Shown here: piece by piece, positions 27,193 to 36,833 of the stretch
Layout of the letters: the number at the start of each line of letters is the position of its first letter
How positions within the stretch are numbered: the stretch's first letter is position 1
NCBI GenBank assembly: GCA_963847735.1
Contig: CAWKAV010000022.1
Span: forward strand, 186,001 to 250,000
Source of the DNA: CAWKAV01 sp963847735
GTDB taxonomy: Bacteria > Desulfobacterota > Desulfuromonadia > Desulfuromonadales > BM103
Direction of reading: 5' to 3'
DNA: 64,000 bases
Translations under genes and position numbers: made by a program
Notes under the pieces: generated by a model
Seen by the model: only the letters and a program-made list of their open reading frames with translations
The model's database searches: none
What the model was told of the DNA's origin: nothing

Positions 27193-29004
27193 ATGACACA
27201 GAATCTTCGCAACATCGCTATTATCGCTCACGTCGACCACGGTAAAACCACCCTGGTCGATGCAATGCTCAAACAATCCGGAGTCTTTCGCGACAACCAG
27301 GTCATCACCGAACGGGTGATGGACAGCAACGATCTTGAAAAAGAGCGTGGCATAACCATTCTCTCCAAGATTCTGTCAATTCATCATGGCGGCATCAAGA
27401 TCAATATTGTTGATACACCCGGCCATGCCGACTTCGGTGGTGAAGTGGAGAGGGTTCTGAAGATGGTTGACTCGGTCCTGCTGCTGGTCGATGCATTTGA
27501 CGGCCCGATGCCACAGACCCGCTTCGTCCTGAAAAAATCCCTCGACCTCGGTATCCGGCCGATCGTTGTCATCAACAAGATCGACCGGCCGGGAGCACGT
27601 CCGGAAAAGGTCGTCGACATGGTGTTCGACCTGTTTTGCGAACTCAATGCCGACGAGAAACAGCTCGACTTCCCGTTTATCTTTACCAGCGCCAAGCAGG
27701 GGATCGCCAAACGAGAACTGGCGGATGACTCCGACAACCTCGATCCGCTATTTGAAATGATCCGCGAAAGGGTGGCGCCGCCGGTTGCCGATGCAGAGGC
27801 CCCCTTCCAGATGCTGGTTACCTCGATCGACTACAACGACTACCTCGGCCGTATCGCCACCGGCAAGATCTTCAACGGCAAAATCCACACCGGCGAGACG
27901 GTGGCGTTGATCAAGAAAGGCGGTGAGATCAGCAAGGGCCGCATCAGCAAGCTGCTCGGCTACGAAGGCCTCAAGCAGATTGAGCTTTTGGAAGCGAGTG
28001 CAGGCGACATCGTCACCGTTGCCGGCTTCGAGAACGTCGGCATCAGTGAGACCCTGGCCTGTGTCGAACATCCCAAGTCACTGCCTTACCTCGCCATCGA
28101 CGAACCGACGCTGGCCATGAACTTCATCGTCAACTCCTCGCCGTTTGCGGGTCGTGAGGGCAAGTACGTGACCTCGCGCAACTTACGCGACCGCCTCTTC
28201 AAAGAGTTGCGCACCAACGTCTCCCTGCGCGTCGAAGAAACGACCAATACCGACACCTTCAGGGTTTCGGGTCGCGGTGAACTGCACCTGTCCATCCTGA
28301 TCGAGAACATGCGCCGGGAAGGCTTTGAACTGGCGGTTTCCAAACCGGAAGTTATCTGCCGCGAGATCAATGGTGAGAAATGCGAGCCGATGGAGTATCT
28401 GGTGATCGATGTCCCTGAAGAATTCCAGGGCACGGTGATTGAAAAGCTTGGCCCACGCAAAGCGGAAATGGCTGCAATGAATGCCCTCGAAGGTTTCAAT
28501 CGCCTGGAATTCGTGATACCGGCCCGCGGTCTGATCGGTTTCCGCAGTGAGTTCCTTACAGACACCCGTGGAACGGGTGTCTTGAATCATACATTTCAAG
28601 GCTATGCGCCCTGGAAAGGGGCTATCGCAGGCCGCAAAAATGGCGTCCTGATCGCCATAGAAACAGCAGAAACCGTTGCATACTCGCTCTTCAACCTGCA
28701 GGAGCGTGGCAGCCTGTTCGTGCACCCGGGCGTCAAAGTCTACGAAGGCATGATTCTCGGCCAGCATGCCAAGGAAAGCGATCTCGTTGTCAATGCATGC
28801 AGAGGCAAAAAGCTCACCAACGTGCGCGCCTCCGGCACCGATGAGTCAATTCGCCTGATACCGCCACGGGACCTGACCCTCGAGCAGGCCCTGGAATTCA
28901 TTGACAACGATGAACTGGTTGAGGTGACGCCTCAATCGATTCGTCTGCGCAAAAGACTACTCGATGAAAACGAGCGCAAAAAAGCTCACAAGAAATCGAA
29001 CTAG
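27193..29004 (+). CDS. typA: Ribosome-associated GTPase TypA/BipA
   Basis: 603 residues. GTPase motifs are IAHVDHGKTT (G1), ERGITI (G2), VDTPGHADFGGEV (G3), INKIDRPGA (G4) and TSAKQG (G5), followed by EF-G-like domains and the BipA-specific C-terminal part (PARGLIGFRSEFLTDTRGTG, then HVRASGTDE-like KKLTNVRASGTDE). It assists 50S assembly and growth under stress. Stand-alone plus-strand gene followed closely by the OYE-family gene. Confidence 0.97.
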   Translation: MTQNLRNIAIIAHVDHGKTTLVDAMLKQSGVFRDNQVITERVMDSNDLEKERGITILSKILSIHHGGIKINIVDTPGHADFGGEVERVLKMVDSVLLLVDAFDGPMPQTRFVLKKSLDLGIRPIVVINKIDRPGARPEKVVDMVFDLFCELNADEKQLDFPFIFTSAKQGIAKRELADDSDNLDPLFEMIRERVAPPVADAEAPFQMLVTSIDYNDYLGRIATGKIFNGKIHTGETVALIKKGGEISKGRISKLLGYEGLKQIELLEASAGDIVTVAGFENVGISETLACVEHPKSLPYLAIDEPTLAMNFIVNSSPFAGREGKYVTSRNLRDRLFKELRTNVSLRVEETTNTDTFRVSGRGELHLSILIENMRREGFELAVSKPEVICREINGEKCEPMEYLVIDVPEEFQGTVIEKLGPRKAEMAAMNALEGFNRLEFVIPARGLIGFRSEFLTDTRGTGVLNHTFQGYAPWKGAIAGRKNGVLIAIETAETVAYSLFNLQERGSLFVHPGVKVYEGMILGQHAKESDLVVNACRGKKLTNVRASGTDESIRLIPPRDLTLEQALEFIDNDELVEVTPQSIRLRKRLLDENERKKAHKKSN

Positions 29005-29032
29005 ACTATCCACCAGGAATCCAGGGACTGTC

Positions 29033-30160
29033 ATGGAGAAATCGATGTTCGACAAGAACCGGATCGGTTCCGTCATTCTCAAGAATCGCCTCGCCCGCAG
29101 TGCCACTTGGGAAGGGATGTGCGACTCAGATGGCAATGTCACCCCGCAACTGGTCAATTATTACCGTCGACTGGTCCGTGGCGGTGTCGGCCTGATTATC
29201 ACGGGTTACAGCTATGTTCGTGAAGATGGCAAGCAGCTTCCCGGCAAGATAGGCATCTGTCAAGACAGCCACCTTGACGGCCTCAAGCGGCTGACCGAAG
29301 CCGTTCACAAGGAAGGTGGAGTTATCTTCTGCCAGCTGGTGCATGCCGGCGGCCAAACCAGCAGCAAGGTCATCGGCACGCCACCGCTGGTGCCGTCGGC
29401 AACAGGTTTTGCCGGCTACCAGGATACGCCAAGAGAGATGACCACAAAGGACATTCTCGAGGTTGTTACCGCTTTCGGCGCAGCGGCTTCCCGCGCCAGG
29501 CAGGCAGGCTTCGACGGCGTTCAACTACACGGCGCTCACGGATACCTGATCAACCAGTTCCTCTCGCCACTCTGCAACCAGCGCCGCGACAATTACGGCG
29601 GCAGCCTCGAAAATCGCATGACATTCCTGGAGGAGGTTTTTGCAGCGGTCAGAACAGCCGTTGGCAATGACTTTCCGGTGACGATCAAGCTCACATTATC
29701 CGACCAGCTCGAAGGCGGCCTGCAACCCCGGGATGGCGTGCTGATTGCAAAACGGCTCGAGGAACTGGGCATCGACGCAGTTGAAGTCAGCTCAGGCTCG
29801 GCAGCCTCCGGGGCGAGGGGCCCGGTCCGGCAAAAAATTGACTGCCCGGAAAAAGAAGCCTACAACGCGGAACTCGCCCGCATGGTCAAGAAAGCCACCC
29901 GGCTGCCGGTGATGGTCGTCGGTGGGCTGCGCTCTTTGGGTGTCATGCAGACATTGCTCTGGGAAGGAAGCGCTGATCTTTTCGCCATGTCCCGTCCCCT
30001 GATCAGGGAACCCGGACTGCCGGGTGTCTGGGCCAAAGATGACGGTTATACAGCGACATGCATTTCCTGCAACGGCTGTTTCCGCCCGGGGCTCAGGGGG
30101 GAAGGGATCTATTGCGTCGTCGACAAGATTGCCGCTGAGAATATTTCCCCGCAAATTTAG
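29033..30160 (+). CDS. NADH:flavin oxidoreductase, Old Yellow Enzyme family
   Basis: 375 residues, a TIM-barrel FMN protein. LKNRLARSATWEGMC, CQLVHAGGQ, GFDGVQLHGAHGYLINQFLSP (substrate/FMN His-x-x-His region), RRDNYGGSLENR, and VVGGLRS are OYE landmarks. The C-terminus has CISCNGCFRPG, a cysteine set seen in OYE-like proteins related to the 4Fe-4S enoate reductases, though only the OYE domain is present. ATG 29033 is chosen; ATG 29045, with GGAG 6 nt upstream, is equally possible. Substrate unknown. Confidence 0.88.
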   Translation: MEKSMFDKNRIGSVILKNRLARSATWEGMCDSDGNVTPQLVNYYRRLVRGGVGLIITGYSYVREDGKQLPGKIGICQDSHLDGLKRLTEAVHKEGGVIFCQLVHAGGQTSSKVIGTPPLVPSATGFAGYQDTPREMTTKDILEVVTAFGAAASRARQAGFDGVQLHGAHGYLINQFLSPLCNQRRDNYGGSLENRMTFLEEVFAAVRTAVGNDFPVTIKLTLSDQLEGGLQPRDGVLIAKRLEELGIDAVEVSSGSAASGARGPVRQKIDCPEKEAYNAELARMVKKATRLPVMVVGGLRSLGVMQTLLWEGSADLFAMSRPLIREPGLPGVWAKDDGYTATCISCNGCFRPGLRGEGIYCVVDKIAAENISPQI

Positions 30161-30173
30161 CAGGTTCGGGTGA

Positions 30174-31502
30174 TCAGCCCCGAATCGGCCACTCGGTCTC
30201 GTAGCCAGTCGGGAAAAAGTTGTCGCGCGTCCGGTTGAAATAGCCATATTGCAGACGGGGAAAACGTTCCTTGTGCTGCTTGAGCATTGCCAGCATACCT
30301 ACACCGCCGCCGGTGACCCCAATTGACGAAAGATAGAGAGCCGGGTCGAGACTCAGGTTGCGCATCTGGATCATGTCGATGCCAACCTTGTCAACCAGTT
30401 CGGCGAGGGCCTCGATTTCATCCTGCCGATCACTCACCCCGGGAAATACCAGGTAGTTGAGCATGGTGTAAAGACCGGCGCTCCTGGCCCGCCTCAGTGA
30501 CTCAATCACGTCGCTGAAACGATAACCGTTTGGTCGATAATACCTGTTGTAATAAATCTCCTGGGCCGAGTTGAGAGAGACTCGGATCGACTCGATACCT
30601 GCCTCTGCCAGTTGATCAATGGCGTCGGGCAGAGAGGCATTGCTGTTAAAGTTGATCGTACCACGATTGGTCTGACGGCGCATCTCACGGACGGCCGCAC
30701 AGATGACGTCAGTCTGAAGAATCGGATCACCTTCGCAGCCCTGCCCGAAAGAGACGATCGCATTCTGCGCACTTTGAAGATGCGGCACAGCGACCTCACA
30801 GAGTTCCTTGACCGTCGGCACAAAAGTTAACCGTTCCTGACTGGATGGGCAGCAGTCCGACTCCTGCTTGGAGATGCAGCCGATACAGCGGGAGTTACAG
30901 GATGGCGATGTCGGTAAGGGGGCTTCCCAGCGGCCGAAGAAAAGATTCTTGGCGGCGAAACAGTGGTAGTCGAGGGCGCAACGTGACAGCTGATCCAGCA
31001 GTCGATTCTCCGGGTTGGCCTGCAAGGCTTTGCGCACCAGGGGATCAAGTTTGCGGTCGTCGAAATGGTCGGGCTGCCACTGGATATTGCGATCAACCTG
31101 GATGCCCGCCACGTAAAAACGTTCTTCCTCAAGACACCAGCCAACAGCCGTATAGGACCAGAGCGGCAACGTCATGCTTTTCTTCTGATAATCGGCAGCA
31201 GGCAGCAAGGTGCGCGTGTACCCCGGTGTCAGGAAGGCTGAAACCGCCTGGATTGAGCCTCCACCCCACTGTTTTGGCATTCGGTCGGTGGTCAGACGCT
31301 TGCCGCTGCGGCGGTCGAAACCAACCGGGGGTGTTTGTGGAATGGTGAACAGGCGGCTCCCCTCCGGCAGCGGGATCATCTCCTCCAATTGCGGGCGCAC
31401 CACCTCCGTACCGTTCATCCCCGCCATCAACAGACCGGGATGCTCGAAAACCTCGCCCTGCTCGTCGGCAACCACCGCCAGTATGGTTTTATCTTTTGCC
31501 AC
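30174..31502 (-). CDS. Radical SAM protein of unknown function
   Basis: 442 residues. GTG at 31502 is preferred because CAGGAG lies 6 nt upstream; an ATG at 31553 lacks one. The first ~190 residues have no motif I recognise. The radical SAM motif is SPSCNSRCIGCISKQ (CxxxCxxC) near residue 205, followed by SFGQGCEGDPILQ and the later NFNSNASLPDAID and SIRVSLNSAQEIYYN strands. Two extra cysteines lie just after the motif (SDCCPS). It ends near the OYE-family gene in convergent orientation and starts divergently from the selenoprotein gene. Substrate unknown. Confidence 0.82.
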   Translation of the reverse strand: MAKDKTILAVVADEQGEVFEHPGLLMAGMNGTEVVRPQLEEMIPLPEGSRLFTIPQTPPVGFDRRSGKRLTTDRMPKQWGGGSIQAVSAFLTPGYTRTLLPAADYQKKSMTLPLWSYTAVGWCLEEERFYVAGIQVDRNIQWQPDHFDDRKLDPLVRKALQANPENRLLDQLSRCALDYHCFAAKNLFFGRWEAPLPTSPSCNSRCIGCISKQESDCCPSSQERLTFVPTVKELCEVAVPHLQSAQNAIVSFGQGCEGDPILQTDVICAAVREMRRQTNRGTINFNSNASLPDAIDQLAEAGIESIRVSLNSAQEIYYNRYYRPNGYRFSDVIESLRRARSAGLYTMLNYLVFPGVSDRQDEIEALAELVDKVGIDMIQMRNLSLDPALYLSSIGVTGGGVGMLAMLKQHKERFPRLQYGYFNRTRDNFFPTGYETEWPIRG

Positions 31503-31689
31503 CGTGTGCTCCTGAATATGCAGATAAATCGATAGCCGCCTTGCGATGACCATCTATGTGAACCTACCACAGGCGCACCTCCGAAAACAATTTCTGCTTC
31601 GTGTAGCCAGTCGCCCACCATGGCAAAAAAATGGCGTGGCCACGTAAAAATACGGTTATACTGTGTGCAACATTCTGAGGTGGAAATCA

Positions 31690-32550
31690 ATGTCGATTAC
31701 AAGCCGAATCAAGAACCGCCTGATCGCCAGGCTTATCACCCGCTACCCGAGCCTGGCAGAGAGATTCATCACCGCATACAAACCATGGGAATCGGGCGAA
31801 GAAATCCCCTGGACGCCATTGAAGAAACCTCTCAGCGAATGCAAACTGGCCGTGGTCACGACCTCGGGCGTCCACCACACTGACCAGCAGTCTTTCGACA
31901 TGCAGGACGGCGAGGGCGACCCGACCTTCCGCACCATAAACGCTACGACTATCGGCAACAGTTACAGGATCACTCACGACTATTACGATCACAGCGACGC
32001 CGAGAAGGACCTCAACATCGTGCTGCCGCTCGACCGGCTGCGAGAACTGCAGCAGGAAGGTGTCATTGGTTGTCTGGCCGACAACCACTACTCCTTCATG
32101 GGCCATATCGATGGCCGGCATATCGCCACCCTGATCGGTCGGACGGCAAGACAGGTGGTCGAAAAGCTCAGGCAGGACAAGGTCGACGTGGTCCTTCTGA
32201 CCCCGGCCTGAGGCATCTGCAATCAGTCCGTGGGACTGATCCAGAGAGAAATAGAGAAATCCGGCATCGCCACCATCGGCGTTTCGATCGTGCGTGAGTT
32301 CACCGAGAAGGTGAAGCCGCCACGCACCGTGTTTGTGCGCTGGCCATTCGGCCACCCGCTGGGCGAGCCAGGCAACCACAGACAACAGCGCGCGGTGGTT
32401 CTGGAAGCCCTCAAAGCTCTCTGCACCATCACTACCCCGGGCGAAATCATCGACCTTCCCTTCCGCTGGCGGCGACATGATTACAGCACCTGTCAAATAC
32501 CGGCGGTTTTATTACCGCAAGACAAAACAACCACGAATCCAGCCTCTTGA
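31690..32550 (+). CDS. Selenoprotein, glycine/sarcosine/betaine reductase selenoprotein B family; in-frame UGA at 32209 read as Sec
   Basis: One 286-residue reading frame contains a single TGA (32209-32211, residue 174) and then runs on to a TGA at 32548. Both halves match the reductase-selenoprotein-B family: THDYYDHSDAEKDLNIVLPL and LADNHYSFMGHIDG before, and the redox motif VVLLTPA-U-GICNQSVGLIQREIEKSGI after, giving U-x-x-C. A short hairpin follows the UGA, as bacterial SECIS elements do. ATG 31690 has GAGGTGG upstream. Classic GrdB/PrdB proteins are longer; this short form is usually of unknown substrate. Automated calling would wrongly end it at 32211. Confidence 0.88.
32209..32240 (+). 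promoter_or_regulatory. Candidate SECIS element (UGA plus downstream hairpin)
   Basis: UGA at 32209-32211, 10 nt gap, then ATCAGTC (32222-32228), loop CGTGG, and GACTGAT (32234-32240): a perfect 7-bp stem. The loop has GU/GG residues as in SelB-binding bacterial SECIS loops. Position relative to UGA is right. Confidence 0.7.
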
Positions 32551-32638
32551 GTTTTCGGATCCGGAACAAAATCGACAATATCCCGAAAACCGGACATTTC
32601 CACTTTATATCCCCACTCCCCTTGGGTATCCTTGCTCC

Positions 32639-34348
32639 ATGCGCACCCTTCTGACCACCCTGCACAGCAAATTCATTCACAACAGCCTGGCCCTGCCCTG
32701 CCTGGCTGCCTACTGTGGTGATGAATGTGGAGATTTGCTGATTCGCGAGTTCACCGTGCATGAGCCACGGCAGTCAATTCTTTGCCAGTTGTTGGCAGAA
32801 CAGCCCGATGTCATCGCTTTTTCGGTTTACATCTGGAACCGGCGCGAGACTCTCGACCTGGTCGATGCCTTGGCGGTCACCCGCCCGGAGCTGCGCATCG
32901 TGCTGGGCGGCCCCGAAATCTCCTTTGACAACCCTGTGATTTTCGACCGGCATCCTGGTCTGACAGCATTGATCCGTGGCGAAGGAGAAGAGCCTCTGCG
33001 TGCCCTGCTACTTGCCTGGAACCAGGCAAAACTGCCGGGCATCATCCCGCGCACGGTCCTGCGCCAGGACAGGCAACTGACCAGCGGGCCGGACAGCTCT
33101 GCACTGGCTGATCTGGACATGATTCCCTCACCCTTCAGGATGGGTTTGACGGACCTGGAGCGTGGCTTTGTTTACTACGAAACCAGCCGCGGTTGTCCCT
33201 TCCGCTGCAGCTTCTGCCTCAGCTCCCGCGACAATCACCTGCGCTCCTATTCAATGAAAAGAATCTTCAGCGACCTGCTCTTTCTGATGCAGAACAGGGT
33301 GGCCAAGGTCAAGCTGGTCGATCGCACTTTCAACTACGATACCAAACGTGCCAGGGATATTTTCAGCTTCATCCTGAAGCATAACCAGTCGACGCACTTC
33401 CATTTCGAAATCGCCGCCCACCTTCTGGATGAACCGACCCTGGAACTTCTGGACACGGTTCCGGCCGACACCTTCCAATTTGAAATCGGTGTGCAATCCA
33501 CCCTTGAAAGCACCCTCGACACCATCGGCCGCAAAGTCAACCTGAGCCGGCTTGAAGCGAACGTGGGTCGTCTGCGCCGAGCGAATCGCATCAACCTGCA
33601 CCTCGACCTGGTGGCCGGTCTGCCCGGTGAGAACTATGACAACTTCCTTGCTTCGATCGACCGGGTGGCCGACCTCGCGCCGCACCATCTGCAGATTGAA
33701 CCGGTCAAACTGCTGCCCGGATCACCATTGCGTGAGCAGGCGGCAGACCTGCAGATCCGTCATGATCCGAATCCTCCGTATACAGTCCTGGCCAGCAGGG
33801 AGTTGTCTTATGCCGAGTTGCAGCAACTTCAGGATATCGGTCGACTGATCGACCTGACTTACAACAGCGGCAGCTTTCAGAACTTCCTGGGCGACTTAAA
33901 CACCGTCGCCGGATCTTTCTCTGCGGGCCTTGCCTGGCTGGCTGGGAAATGGCGCAAACGCGACCTGTTCCGTTTCCCGCTCGGCCGCGACGTAATCTTC
34001 CAGAACCTTTTCGAGATCATTCGGGAGCACGAAGTGTGTTCATCACACGCGCGCCTGGTGGAAAGCCTTGCCTACGACTATGCCCGTTGCGAACGTATCG
34101 TCACCAATCGCATTCCAGCTTTTTTCGAGACCGATCTCACGCCGGCAGAACAGAAATGGGTGCAAAGGACGGTACAGAACAGGACGGCAGAGATCAGGGG
34201 GAGGGGTATCAAGTTGCAATACTTCGCTGCCATCTTCACGACCCTGCACGATTCGGTGCATCGCACGGTTTATCTCTTCTTCTACTTAACAGAAACCGGG
34301 CAGAAGATGCGGATCGAGGAGTGTCGTCTCCGCACAGAGACCATTTGA
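32639..34348 (+). CDS. B12-binding domain radical SAM protein (DUF4080-like)
   Basis: 569 residues from ATG 32639. An N-terminal cobalamin-binding-like Rossmann domain (residues ~1-140; LIREFTVHEP, VIAFSVYIWNRRETLDLV, RIVLGGPEISFD) leads to the radical SAM motif ETSRGCPFRCSFCLSSR and to LHLDLVAGLPGENYDNF and PVKLLPGSPLREQA. The C-terminal ~200 residues form a DUF4080-like extension. It starts 88 bp after the selenoprotein gene in the same direction. The family is mostly uncharacterised. The longer frame from 32333 overlaps the selenoprotein and is not used. Confidence 0.85.
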   Translation: MRTLLTTLHSKFIHNSLALPCLAAYCGDECGDLLIREFTVHEPRQSILCQLLAEQPDVIAFSVYIWNRRETLDLVDALAVTRPELRIVLGGPEISFDNPVIFDRHPGLTALIRGEGEEPLRALLLAWNQAKLPGIIPRTVLRQDRQLTSGPDSSALADLDMIPSPFRMGLTDLERGFVYYETSRGCPFRCSFCLSSRDNHLRSYSMKRIFSDLLFLMQNRVAKVKLVDRTFNYDTKRARDIFSFILKHNQSTHFHFEIAAHLLDEPTLELLDTVPADTFQFEIGVQSTLESTLDTIGRKVNLSRLEANVGRLRRANRINLHLDLVAGLPGENYDNFLASIDRVADLAPHHLQIEPVKLLPGSPLREQAADLQIRHDPNPPYTVLASRELSYAELQQLQDIGRLIDLTYNSGSFQNFLGDLNTVAGSFSAGLAWLAGKWRKRDLFRFPLGRDVIFQNLFEIIREHEVCSSHARLVESLAYDYARCERIVTNRIPAFFETDLTPAEQKWVQRTVQNRTAEIRGRGIKLQYFAAIFTTLHDSVHRTVYLFFYLTETGQKMRIEECRLRTETI

Positions 34349-34389
34349 GAGGACAACTCATGACATATGGCAGGCAGGAATTGAAAGAC

Positions 34390-36051
34390 TTATAGTTCCT
34401 CCAACCGCACAATCAGGCCACCGATAAAACGCGGGTCGACATCCTCGAAGCCGATTGAGCAGAACTCTTCTTCCCAGACATCCAGGCAGTAAGTCGCAAA
34501 ATCACCGCCACCCGGCAGCAGCGACTCGAGCCACTTGACGGTCTCTTCGCGCAGACGGGGACGCAGCACGCCGGACTGCGAGGCCATGCCATGCAGTCCG
34601 GCAAGCTCCTCCTCGGCAATCGGTAACGGCTGGAAGTCCCGGCCCAGCAATCGGTTGGCCAGGGAAGTCAGGAAGAACTCCACCAGGGTGACGTCATCGG
34701 CCTGATCGGGCTGACAACCGCTGAGGTCCAGCAGCGCCGGTTCCGGCAGCACGAATTGCAGGGCATCTTCAAACAGTCGCCGCTGCAGCTCGATCCTGGC
34801 CAGCCACTTGTCAGCGGCATGGAGCTCGGTGAGATTGGCAAACAGCCGCGTCCCGCCCCGCGTGGCATCGGCAATCCCTTCAAAAAACAGCGGCGTCCTC
34901 TGGTTGAGCGCCGCGACGCATGCCCGGGCCTTGTGGTCAAGATAGGGAGCAACCGTTGATTTTGCCACCAGGACCGCCAGTCGCTGCAATCTCAGGGTCA
35001 AGCTGTAACCAAGGCGGAACAGCTCTTCGCAGTAACAATCCTTCAGGCACTCTTTGGCGGCCGCAACGTCCTGGCCGGCCAGCCATTCGAGCGCCAGGTT
35101 GAGATAGGCATCCACCTTGCTGATCACGCCGCTGACCTGTTCGAGATTTCCCATCTCGATATGATCGGCCATGATCACCTTGTTCACCACATTGGCCATC
35201 TCCCAGGCCTGGGTCTCATCCAGGCCATCGTCAAGAACCGCAGCTAGCAGGCCTTTGGGACGGACCAGCGTCAGGATAAAACCGGGCGCACGGCTTTCAC
35301 AAACCCCGGGGGTAAGTTTACCGGGGCGCTTCAGACGGTACTGCTCCGGATCAATCCACGAGTAGATATGTTTGGCGGAGAAAGGTTCAGGAATGCCCAT
35401 GTCCTGCAGCCGCCCGATCCGTTGTTGATAGACACTTTCCTCGATCAATCCCATGGTCTCGGCGCGGACGGCCTCCAGCAGGTAGACGAAAAATTCCGGC
35501 TCATAGCTCTGCAGAATGTCAAGGATTTTATGGAATAGCCTGGCGCCGTTCTCGGTATGATAAGAAATCTCGTAACCACCGTCGCGCTTGATTGCGTCAA
35601 TACGCGCGTCACTGTTTTCATCGGCCTCCGGCCCCGAGGGAATGTCCATTTCAGACTTGAAGATCAGGACCAGCAGCTCGAAGTTCATCTCTCGGAGGAC
35701 GGTAAAGGCGGTTTCTTCTTCACCCTGCAGCAGCGAGATCAGCCAGCGATGCGTTTTGGTGGAATCGAAATGGTCGTCATGCCAGCAGTCGAGATCGATG
35801 AAGCCGCCCCACTGTTCGGGGGTGGCCAGGCTCAGCAGTTCCGGCAGATGCTCCGGACCACGCTCCACGGCAAGCAGGTAGACTTCCTGTGTCGACAATT
35901 GGGCCATGAGTTCGGCACCGTTTTCTGCGTCAAGCAGCAACGTGGTCTTTTGCCGGGCATCCTGGCAGCGCAGAATGTCAATTTGTTCGCTGATCGACAA
36001 CCGGGAAAAATCATTGATGTTGATGCCTGGCACGGCGGGCTTGATAGCCAT
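34390..36051 (-). CDS. DUF6178 family protein
   Basis: 553 residues, no transmembrane helix or signal. It is all-alpha looking, rich in leucine and acidic residues, with phrases such as LLDAENGAELMAQLSTQEVY, GIPEPFSAKHIYSWIDPEQY and MGIPEPFS that match a protein family common in delta-type anaerobes and labelled DUF6178. Function is unknown. It is convergent with the B12 radical SAM gene, whose stop is 41 bp away. Confidence 0.7.
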   Translation of the reverse strand: MAIKPAVPGININDFSRLSISEQIDILRCQDARQKTTLLLDAENGAELMAQLSTQEVYLLAVERGPEHLPELLSLATPEQWGGFIDLDCWHDDHFDSTKTHRWLISLLQGEEETAFTVLREMNFELLVLIFKSEMDIPSGPEADENSDARIDAIKRDGGYEISYHTENGARLFHKILDILQSYEPEFFVYLLEAVRAETMGLIEESVYQQRIGRLQDMGIPEPFSAKHIYSWIDPEQYRLKRPGKLTPGVCESRAPGFILTLVRPKGLLAAVLDDGLDETQAWEMANVVNKVIMADHIEMGNLEQVSGVISKVDAYLNLALEWLAGQDVAAAKECLKDCYCEELFRLGYSLTLRLQRLAVLVAKSTVAPYLDHKARACVAALNQRTPLFFEGIADATRGGTRLFANLTELHAADKWLARIELQRRLFEDALQFVLPEPALLDLSGCQPDQADDVTLVEFFLTSLANRLLGRDFQPLPIAEEELAGLHGMASQSGVLRPRLREETVKWLESLLPGGGDFATYCLDVWEEEFCSIGFEDVDPRFIGGLIVRLEEL

Positions 36052-36311
36052 CTGAAGACTCCACTCATGTTGATAGGGAGCACAACTTAATCTATAAGTG
36101 TGTATGGGTCAAGTTTACATGCTGATCATTTACTTGCTGATCTTTAAAACCAAATGAAGGGGCCTTTCATGACAAGCGATGTTGCGGAATGTGCATTTAC
36201 ACAGCCGGCTGTTGTGTGATATCGACCTGATTTTTACGGGTCACCGCGTTTTTTTTTCTGCTCAATCCGGTATCTTGTGAAGCTCGCAGCTCTTCATTTT
36301 TTGCCCACATT

Positions 36312-36752
36312 ATGACGTGTTTCATGAGACTGATTTTAACCAGAATCATTATTGTTCTTCTCCTGCCGACGTTCATACTGACATATACAAGTGATATGCT
36401 CGGTTTTGCATGGTGTATCGGTAATGATGGTCATGTCGAGATTGAGCAAGTGACAAGCGTGGATTGCAGCGTTAATAGCACGAGCGCTGCCAGATACGAT
36501 GACCAGACAATCCTGAAGGCTGGTTCCGAAGGTTGTGGCCCGTGCCTGGATCTCCCGGTACCGAATGAAGCCTGCCTGCTCAAACGGCATAAGAAAACCG
36601 CATCCGTCCCTTCAGGTTTCATAAGCCTGCACAATTTTACGCCCGTTTCTTCTCCAATCGTCAAACTGGTTGTTGGCAGCCTTGTCCCGCCAACCCGAAC
36701 GGACATTTCCCAAACCCTCCTCGCCCACCGCACAGTTGTCATCCTTATTTGA
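36312..36752 (+). CDS. Small exported protein of unknown function
   Basis: 146 residues. A hydrophobic N-terminus (LILTRIIIVLLLPTFILTY) is followed by GFAWCIGNDGHVEIE and later CGPCLDLPVPNEACLL: a C..C-x-x-C..C pattern, probably in the periplasm. The C-terminal part is serine/threonine/valine rich. Similar C-I-G-x-D-G-H-V-x-I-E proteins occur near metal efflux and redox loci in this lineage as I recall, but no function is assigned. ATG choice is uncertain; no clear ribosome site. Confidence 0.5.
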   Translation: MTCFMRLILTRIIIVLLLPTFILTYTSDMLGFAWCIGNDGHVEIEQVTSVDCSVNSTSAARYDDQTILKAGSEGCGPCLDLPVPNEACLLKRHKKTASVPSGFISLHNFTPVSSPIVKLVVGSLVPPTRTDISQTLLAHRTVVILI

Positions 36753-36833
36753 TCCCCTTTGATCCTGAAATAGACTGACACTGCATAAATTTCATCATAG
36801 TCATAGATACTTTTCGATTCAGGAGAAACCAAC

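Noticed and set aside
32209..32211. TGA as a true stop or pseudogene mark in the reductase-B gene
   Set aside because: Both flanks are conserved in one frame and a hairpin follows, so selenocysteine is the better reading.
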